Shown one piece after another: positions 1-5,180 of a stretch of 5,180 bases of DNA; the first letter of the stretch is position 1; every line of letters begins with the position of its first letter. This DNA comes from Desulfobacterales bacterium (GTDB taxonomy: Bacteria > Desulfobacterota > Desulfobacteria > Desulfobacterales > Desulfobacteraceae), in assembly GCA_022361315.1 (NCBI GenBank), contig JAKSBB010000135.1:1-5180 (forward strand), written 5' to 3'. The notes under the pieces are model-generated. The model was not told the origin of the DNA. It worked only from the letters and a program-made list of their open reading frames with translations, and searched no databases. The position numbers were made by a program, and so were the translations under genes.

Positions 1-1098
1 CTCGGTGATCTATCCCCGGAGGAACAGCGGAGGCAAACGGAAGCCCTCGTAAATACCCATTTCCGTCACAAATTTGATCTGGAAACCGGTCCCCTGTTCT
101 CCCTTCATCTCATCCGGCTGAGCAAGAGGCGGCACCTGCTTCTGCTCAACATGCACCACATGATCAGCGACGGTTGGTCCATGGGGGTCCTGGTAGGTGA
201 ATGGAAGCACATTTACACCGCCGTCAGCAGGGGCAATGAACCGGACCTGCCTGTGCTGCCGGTTCAATATACGAATTACGCCGCCTGGCAACGCCAATGG
301 CTGACCGGCGGAGACCTCCGGTACCGGCAAACCGCCTACTGGAAGGAGAATCTGGCAGGTGCCCCTGAACTTTTACGTCTTCCCACGGATTTTCCCCGGC
401 CGGCGGAAGCAAGTTACCGGGGCGGTTCCCTGGAAACGGTTCTGGATAAAGAGACGTTACACCGGCTTGAACGGTTTAACGGTGAGCATGGCGTGACCCT
501 GTTCATGACCCTGCTCACGGTATTTAAAGTCCTGTTATACCGGTACAGCGGGCAACGGGATATTGTCCTGGGCAGCCCCGTGGCCGGCCGCACCCATGAG
601 CAGACAGAAGATATCATCGGTTTTTTTGCCAACACCCTGGCGCTCCGTTCCCGCATCCGGGAAGATCAGACCTGGCGGAATCTTCTGCGTGAGGTGAGAG
701 GGACCGCCCTTGCGGCCTACGCCAATCAGGATATTCCTTTTGAGATCGTTATAGAAGCGGTAAATCCTTCGCGGAACTTAAGTTTTTCCCCGCTCTTCCA
801 GGTGATGTTCGTATTGCAGAACGCTCCCATGGAAACCCTGACCCTACCGGGATTAGAGGTTTCTTTTGACCACCGGGAATTCGGGAACGCTCCCCGTGAA
901 AACGTGAAGTTCGACCTGACCCTGACGGCATTTGAGACCGGTAACGGCCTGGTGTGCCGCTGGGATTACAGGGCGGATCTGTTCAGGGAACGGAGAATCG
1001 CCGGCATGGCCGAACACTTCCGGCTCCTGGTGGAAGGAATGCTCGAAAATCCCGTACAGGCGGTACGTCATACGCCGATGGTGACGGAATCGGAACAA
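1..1098 (+). other. Condensation domain 1 (N-terminally truncated by the window edge), LCL-like
   Basis: This domain forms the peptide bond between the upstream donor thioester and the aminoacyl group on the following PCP. Motifs C1 and C2 lie before the window. The visible part starts just before the stretch FDLETGPLF (residues 25-33). The catalytic motif C3 is intact as HHMISDG at residues 52-58, with second His 53 as the general catalytic histidine and Asp57 structural. C4 is YTNYAAW (90-96), C5 is IGFFANTLALR (206-216), C6 is NQDIPFE (242-248), and a C7-like segment runs over NPSRN and PLFQ (255-267). The YxxYAxW form of C4 and the DGWS context resemble LCL domains, which accept an L-configured donor, rather than DCL domains. 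Three positions differ from the usual consensus: Asn for Asp in C4, Ala for Val in C5 and Asn for His in C6. The main catalytic residues are kept, so I expect an active domain. The subtype call is by motif only. Confidence 0.95.
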
Positions 1099-4000
1099 CG
1101 CCGCCTGATCCAGTGGGGCACCGGTAACAAGACCCATGTTCCCAAGACAGAAACGGTGGTCCACCGATTTGAGCAGCAGGTGAGGCGCACACCGGAACAG
1201 ACCGCCGTGGTCAGCGGTAACCGTTCACTGACCTACGGGGCGCTGAACCGGAAGGCCGGCCGGCTGGCAGGCCTTCTCCGGGAACAATACGACATTGGTC
1301 CCGGCCGGCTGGTGGGTATCTGCATGGAACGGTCCCCGGAGATGGTCATCGGCATCATCGCAATCCTCAAGGCAGGCGGTGCCTACGTTCCCCTTGATCC
1401 GGGTGTCCCTTCAGAACGGCTGCAGGGGATGATCCGGGATTGTAATCCCCCCCTGATCCTGACCCGAAGTGATCTGACGCACCGGTTGCCGGACACCCGG
1501 TCCCCGAATCTCTGCATAGACCGGTTCGACCCGGGGCAAAGAGACACCGTTCAGATCGGATCCATACCGGTTCAGCCGGAAGACCCGGCATATGTCCTCT
1601 ATACCTCAGGCTCCACAGGTGCCCCCAAAGGCGTGGTGGTCCCCCACCGGGCCCTGACGAATCATATGCTTTGGATGATTAAAACATTCGGCTTCACCGC
1701 GCAGGATATCACCCTGCAAAGAACCCCCTACGGTTTTGACGCCTCCGTGTGGGAATTCTACGCCCCCCTGCTCACCGGCGGACGCATGGTAATGGCACCG
1801 CCGGATGAGCGCCGCCGCATAGATACCCTCCTGAAATTTATCTCGGAACAGGGCGTCACCATGGCACAGATGACCCCGTCCTTACTTCAGACGGTTTTAA
1901 CCGATAAAGGAGACACAAAAGAGAACACGTCATCCCCGCTTCGCTGCATGTTCTGCGGCGGGGAAGCCCTCTCCCCGGAAACGGTAGCCCTATTTTCCGA
2001 CCATTTTCCTGCCACCGCCCTGTATAACCTGTATGGCCCCACTGAGGCCACCATTGATACGACCTGGCACCGCTGCGTTCCGGGGACGGACACTGTCCCT
2101 CTGGGTACCCCTGTTGACAATGTCCGGGTATTTATTCTGGATGACAACCAGCATCCCCAGCCCATCGGAGTTCCCGGTGAACTCTGCATCGCCGGTGCAG
2201 GTCTTGCCGGCGGTTACCTGAACCGCACGGATCTGACGGATGAGAAATTTATCACCGTCGATATTTTCGGGGAAAGCCTCCGCATATACAGAACCGGAGA
2301 CCAGGCCTGCTGGGTCCGGAACGGGGATAATACCGGCACCCTTACATTCTTGGGCCGCCTGGACAATCAGGTGAAACTCAGGGGGTTTCGCATCGAACCC
2401 GGAGAGATCGAAGCAGTTCTGACGGCCCATGACAGGGTAAAAGACGCCGCAGTACTTTACGACTCCGGAGATTCAGACCACTCAGGCCGCCTGGTGGCCT
2501 ACGTCACCCCGGCCCGGCACCAATCCGCCCGACAGTTGAAAACCCAACTGACCCTCTGGATGAAAGACCGTCTGCCGGAATACATGATCCCCTCCGGATG
2601 GGTATTTCCGGATACCATGCCCCTGACGGTGAACGGGAAGATCGACCGGGCAGCCCTTCCCGGTTTATATCCCCTGAAAGAGGATCCGGTGGCCCTCCCA
2701 CAAAAAACAGCCCTTGTAACAGAAACGGAACAATTGCTCTGCGCCCTCTGGTCCCAGGTGCTGGGCAGCGATATTTCCTCCACACGTGCGGATTTCTTTG
2801 CCTCCGGCGGTCATTCCCTATTGGCCACCCGCCTTGTGTCCCGGATTCGAGAGAGTTTTTCCATTGAGATGCCGCTACGCAAAATTTTTGAATTCCCCAC
2901 CGTGGCAGAACAGGCCCGATGGGTGGATGGTGCGGGCAATCGTCAGGCGCTTCCCGATATCCCCACCCGGCCGGAGGACGCCCCCCGGACGCTTTCATTT
3001 GCGCAGCAACGGCTGTGGTTCCTCGCGCAGTTAGAAGGACAAAGCGCCACCTATAATATGCCGGGGGCCATGGCACTTGAAGGCCAGCTGGATATTCCGG
3101 CGCTGCACCGGGCATTCACCGCCCTGGTAGAACGCCATGAAAATCTGCGGTTGTGCTTCCCGGAAATCGATGGAAAACCTGCGGTTCGCATAATTCCGGT
3201 ATATGATCCCCTGAAGGTCACGGATCTTTGCGACCTTCCGGAAACCGATCGGCAGCAAGAGATTGACCAACTGACTGAGGCACACGCCCGGGCCCCCTTT
3301 GATCTGGATACGGGCCCCCTGCTGAGGTTCCGTCTTCTCAGGCTCTCGGATCGACGACAGATCCTGCTCGTCAATATGCACCATATCATCGGTGACGGCT
3401 GGTCCACCGGCGTCCTGCTCCGAGACTGGCAACGCCTGTACAACGCCTTTGCGCACAAGGCCCCGGATGCACCTTCAGACATAAAACTGCCCGAACTTTC
3501 AGTTCAATACACCGACTACGCCGCCTGGCAGCGGACCTGGCTCACAGGAGACCTGTTGGCGGGACAACTGGCATACTGGCAAAATGAACTTGCCGGGGCA
3601 CCTGAATTATCAGGGATCGACACCGATTTCCCCCGTCCGCCGGTTCAGCGTTTCAGGGGACGGCAAATGCTCACCACCCTGGACAGCAAGCTCACCCGGG
3701 GAATCAAACAATTGAGCCGGCAATGCGGTGTGACGGTATTCATGACCCTGATGGGCGCATTTCAGGTCCTGCTGGCCCGTTACAGCGGACAGACAGACCT
3801 GGTTCTGGGCACCCCCATTGCCAACCGCACCCACCACCAGACCGAGAACCTCATCGGCTTCTTTGTAAATACCCTGGCCATGCGGGCCCGCATCCAGTGG
3901 GATCACAGTTTTACAGAGCACCTGGCACAGGTAAGGCAGACCGCCCTCGGGGCATACAGCCACCAGGATCTCCCCTTTGAATACCTGGTTGAACAACTCA

Positions 4001-5180
4001 ACCCCTCCCGGAGTGCCGGTCACCATCCCCTGTTCCAGGTGATGTTTATTCTCCAGAACGCCCCACGGGAAACCTTTGAACTCAAGGGTATAGACCTGTC
4101 CTTTATGAAATCTGAACAGACCACGGCCAAATTTGATCTGGCCCTCAGTGTGGAAGAGCAGACTGCACCGGACGGTAGCCGCATTTTTTCCTGTGTATGG
4201 GAGTATGACACGGATCTTTTCCGGCCGGAAACCATCACGAGGATGGGCTGCCATTATCGGATTTTGCTGGCGGGCATTCTCCGCAACCCGGACCAGACCC
4301 TTTGCCGGCTCACCCTGATTTCCGAAGACGAACAGCAGCAATTGCTGGCCTTTGTGTCTCCGGTACAGGATCAGATCCGTTCAGCCCGGTTGCAGCCAAA
4401 GCCCCGAACCATCGTGGAATTATTCGAGGCACAGGCCGAAAAAACTCCGGACAATACCGCTCTGTTTTATCAGGGGGGTCGTCTGTGTTATCGGGATTTA
4501 AACAGAAAGGCCAATCAGCTGGCCCGGCACCTGAAGAACGCAGGGGTCACCCCAGAGTCCATCGTCGGTGTATGCCTGAACCCGTCACCGGAAATGATCA
4601 TCGCCATTCTGGGCATTCTCAAGGCCGGTGGCGCCTATCTGCCGCTGGATCCGGATTATCCCGCTGCCCGTCTTCGGTTCATGGCGGAGGATTCGGGCAT
4701 GAAGGTGGTCGTGACCCTGGACGATACGGAAAATGCCCCGGCGTTTCAGGGTGTCAGGGTAACAGATGGGGTGAATCAAATCTGTCTGGATCGGGATACC
4801 GCCTTAATTGAAGCATACTCGGGTCGGAATCCGGAAAGTTCCCCCACCCCCGACAGCCTGGCCTATGTGATCTACACTTCCGGTTCCACCGGTACCCCCA
4901 AAGGGGTGATGCTCGAACACGGCGGCCTTGCCAACCTGGCCGTGGACCAGGCCCGGCAATTCGACATCCGGGAACAGAGCCGGATCCTGCAATTTGTCTC
5001 ACTGAGTTTTGATGTGGCCACACTGGACATTGCCATGACCCTGACCCGGGGGGCAAGCCTCCACCTGATCCCGGAACAGGTGACCGGGGAAGCATTGACC
5101 CGGCAATTGCGTACCCATAAAATAACCCACGTTCAACTGCCGGTTCCGGTGATGGCAACCCTGCCACCCGCCGCCCTGCC
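1..5180 (+). CDS. Non-ribosomal peptide synthetase, internal fragment, domain order (C)-A-PCP-C-(A), open at both ends
   Basis: This is a multimodular NRPS that builds a peptide on carrier-protein thioesters in the cytoplasm. Frame 1 has no stop over 1726 codons, and recognisable core motifs run along its whole length in that one frame, so there is no frameshift. Domains in order by residue are: partial condensation (1-366), adenylation (388-886), peptidyl carrier (907-974), condensation (998-1446) and partial adenylation (1471 to the edge). The first A domain reads as glutamine-specific; the second is cut too early to call. No epimerisation, methyltransferase or thioesterase domain is present in the visible part. 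The true start and stop lie outside the window; internal ATG codons are not starts, because conserved C-domain sequence begins at the first codons. Linkers between domains have ordinary lengths. I give no gene name because the pathway cannot be identified from this part. The NRPS assignment is very secure; the product is not known. Confidence 0.98.
154..174 (+). other. C-domain 1 catalytic motif HHxxxDG (HHMISDG)
   Basis: Residues 52-58 read HHMISDG, followed by W and S. Family knowledge: the second His (53) lies in the channel where the acceptor amine attacks the donor thioester, and the Asp-Gly pair keeps the fold. All invariant positions are present, which supports a functional condensation site. 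Confidence 0.96.
1603..1632 (+). other. A3 ATP phosphate-binding loop of adenylation domain 1
   Basis: Residues 535-544 read TSGSTGAPKG, the flexible P-loop-like signature of the ANL (acyl-CoA synthetase, NRPS adenylation, luciferase) superfamily that holds the ATP phosphates. It is complete. Only the variable position before Pro is Ala. Confidence 0.96.
1738..2058 (+). other. Substrate-specificity pocket of adenylation domain 1, code D-A-W-Q-F-G-L-I-D-(K)
   Basis: This stretch runs from A4 to A5. Aligned by motif to gramicidin synthetase GrsA numbering, the positions are 235 Asp580, 236 Ala581, 239 Trp584, 278 Gln623, 299 Phe651, 301 Gly653, 322 Leu677, 330 Ile685 and 331 Asp686. The tenth, position 517, is Lys880 in A10, outside this interval. 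Asp580 is expected to bind the substrate alpha-amino group. I recall the full string as a published glutamine signature of the fengycin/plipastatin type. That match is from memory and not from a search. Glutamate codes are the closest alternative, but those I recall put His, Lys or other residues at positions 239 or 278. Confidence 0.82.
2719..2922 (+). other. Peptidyl carrier (thiolation) domain, PP-binding
   Basis: This four-helix carrier holds the growing chain as a thioester on a 4'-phosphopantetheine arm and shuttles it between A domain 1 and both C domains. The core is DFFASGGHSL (residues 931-940), which matches the family signature DxFxxGGHSL; Ser939 is the attachment residue. The preceding helix is seen in CALWSQVLG (914-922) and the last helix in KIFEFPTVAEQA (961-972). 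About 68 residues is a normal size. GGHSL followed by an ordinary C domain fits a carrier that feeds an LCL condensation; carriers that precede epimerases usually carry GGDS instead. A phosphopantetheinyl transferase encoded elsewhere must activate it. Confidence 0.97.
2815..2817 (+). other. 4'-phosphopantetheine attachment serine codon (Ser939)
   Basis: The TCC codon gives the Ser in GGHSL of the carrier domain. By family knowledge this is the residue modified by an Sfp-type phosphopantetheinyl transferase. The Gly-Gly-His before it and the Leu after it are intact. Confidence 0.95.
2992..4338 (+). other. Condensation domain 2, complete, LCL-like
   Basis: This domain joins the chain on the preceding carrier to the amino acid loaded by the next module. 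Motifs by residue are: C1 LSFAQQRLWFL (998-1008), C2 RHENLRL (1045-1051), C3 HHIIGDG (1127-1133), C4 YTDYAAW (1170-1176), C5 IGFFVNTLAMR (1285-1295), C6 HQDLPFE (1321-1327) and a C7-like NPSRS plus PLFQ (1343-1346). The length of about 450 residues is normal. SATYNMP (1015-1021) after C1 and YTDYAAW in C4 are typical of LCL domains; no epimerase precedes it and no dual C/E motif is seen, so it should take an L-configured donor. Oddities are Leu in place of the usual Thr at the end of C2, and Gly rather than Ser, Ala or Val within C3. The catalytic His1128 and Asp1132 are present. Confidence 0.97.
3379..3399 (+). other. C-domain 2 catalytic motif HHxxxDG (HHIIGDG)
   Basis: Residues 1127-1133 read HHIIGDG, then W and S. 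All invariant positions (both His, Asp, Gly) are kept, so this domain should be catalytically competent. Confidence 0.96.
4411..5180 (+). other. Adenylation domain 2, N-terminal half only, cut by the window edge; substrate uncertain
   Basis: This is the amino-acid-activating domain of the next module. Visible motifs are the entry helix IVELFEAQAEKTP (1471-1483), A1-like LCYRDLNRKANQLA (1495-1508), A2 LKAGGAYLPLDP (1540-1551), A3 TSGSTGTPKG (1626-1635) and A4 around LSFDVATLDIA (1668-1678). Motifs A5 to A10 fall beyond the edge. The visible specificity positions are Asp1671 (235), Val1672 (236), Leu1675 (239) and Gln1712 (278). Asp1671 indicates an ordinary alpha-amino acid substrate. The partial string D-V-L-Q resembles the start of a glycine-type code that I recall as D-I-L-Q..., but four positions are not enough for a call. 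The segment after position 278 reads LPVP, where LPPS or LPPT is usual in this family. Confidence 0.95.
4876..4905 (+). other. A3 ATP phosphate-binding loop of adenylation domain 2
   Basis: Residues 1626-1635 read TSGSTGTPKG, an unbroken consensus form of the ANL-superfamily phosphate-binding loop. It shows that the start of this A domain is intact. Confidence 0.96.

Larger units (their letters stand above)
1162..2658 (+). other. Adenylation domain 1, complete, predicted to activate L-glutamine
   Basis: This domain uses ATP to make an aminoacyl-AMP and loads it on the adjacent PCP. All core motifs are visible: A1-like LTYGAL (410-415), A2 LKAGGAYVPLDP (456-467), A3 phosphate-binding loop TSGSTGAPKG (535-544), A4 around FDASVWE (579-585), A5 LYGPTEATI (677-685), A6 GELCIAGAGLAGGYL (726-740), A7 YRTGD (763-767, with the ribose-binding Asp767), A8 hinge LGRLDNQVKLRGFRIE (784-799), A9 LPEYMIP (858-864) and A10 NGK with catalytic Lys880. 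The length of about 500 residues is normal. No methyltransferase or other insert sits between A8 and A10. The pocket residues at the ten classical positions are D580, A581, W584, Q623, F651, G653, L677, I685, D686 and K880. From memory of published signature tables this string is a glutamine code. Small oddities are Gln after YRTGD, where Leu is usual, and DPGVPSERL where DPxYPxERL is usual. Activity is likely. Confidence 0.97.

Noticed and set aside
1..30. A possible ribosome-binding site (ggagga) near base 17
   Set aside because: The bases encode Pro-Glu-Glu inside the C-domain frame, and conserved C-domain sequence already runs across them. There is no start codon in frame at a fitting distance.
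2659..2991. A possible hidden epimerase, methyltransferase or docking domain around the carrier
   Set aside because: The A-to-PCP and PCP-to-C linkers are only about 20 to 25 residues each, too short for any extra domain.
2504..3115. A 203-codon antisense open frame over the A-PCP-C junction
   Set aside because: The product is rich in Pro, Gly, Arg and Ser with no motif, and it overlaps the carrier-domain signature on the plus strand. It is a coding shadow.
3031..3482. Two overlapping antisense open frames of about 140 codons
   Set aside because: Both lie opposite motifs C1 to C3 of condensation domain 2, occupy two different frames of the same bases, and show no domain or ribosome-binding context.
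3610..4341. A 243-codon antisense open frame
   Set aside because: It lies wholly opposite condensation domain 2, whose frame carries conserved motifs throughout. The antisense translation shows no recognisable domain. High-GC genes with strong codon bias often leave long open frames on the other strand.
4302..4811. A plus-strand open frame of 169 codons in another frame
   Set aside because: It overlaps the C-A linker and the start of adenylation domain 2, which read cleanly in frame 1. Its Gly, Arg and Ser-rich translation has no recognised feature.
4754..5167. A 137-codon antisense open frame near the right edge
   Set aside because: It is opposite motifs A3 and A4 of adenylation domain 2. 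Its repetitive Gly, Pro and Ser content is what reverse-reading of GC-rich codons produces.
1..5180. Internal promoters, terminators, RNA genes, CRISPR arrays or insertion sequences
   Set aside because: The entire window is coding with ordinary domain spacing. I saw no direct-repeat array, no inverted-repeat ends, no hairpin followed by a T run and no RNA-gene-like stretch.

Overview
The whole window is the interior of one very large plus-strand gene. Reading frame 1 is open from base 1 to base 5180 (1726 complete codons plus 2 bases), with no stop, no native start and no intergenic space. The protein is a type I non-ribosomal peptide synthetase (NRPS). Residue numbers below count from codon 1 of the window.

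Layout, in order: (1) a condensation (C) domain missing its N-terminal part, about 1-1098; (2) a complete adenylation (A) domain, about 1162-2658; (3) a peptidyl carrier domain (PCP/T) with its phosphopantetheine serine at codon 939, about 2719-2922; (4) a complete C domain, about 2992-4338; (5) the N-terminal half of a second A domain, about 4411-5180, cut by the window edge just after core motif A4 and the fourth specificity position. The order is therefore (C)-A-T / C-(A). There is no epimerase, methyltransferase, cyclase, ketosynthase or thioesterase between the domains, and the two C-domain active sites are 1075 residues apart, a normal C-A-T period.

How it works: the first C domain joins an upstream acyl or peptidyl thioester to the amino acid loaded by the first A domain. 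The ten specificity residues read from that domain are D-A-W-Q-F-G-L-I-D-K, which I recall as a glutamine signature. The PCP carries the extended chain to the second C domain, which joins it to the residue chosen by the second A domain. Only four code positions of that domain are visible (D-V-L-Q), loosely like a glycine-type code. Both C domains look like LCL types and no epimerase is present, so the product should contain ...-Xaa-L-Gln-Yaa-....

Organism: GC is in the upper fifties by eye, with frequent CGG, CTG, GCC and ACC codons, and the protein style is that of NRPSs in Gram-negative bacteria such as Desulfobacterota, myxobacteria or other Proteobacteria. This is a loose inference; nothing here fixes the taxon. 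I see no RNA genes, mobile elements, CRISPR, promoters or terminators. The enzyme family is well known; what could be new is the peptide product, which depends on sequence outside the window.
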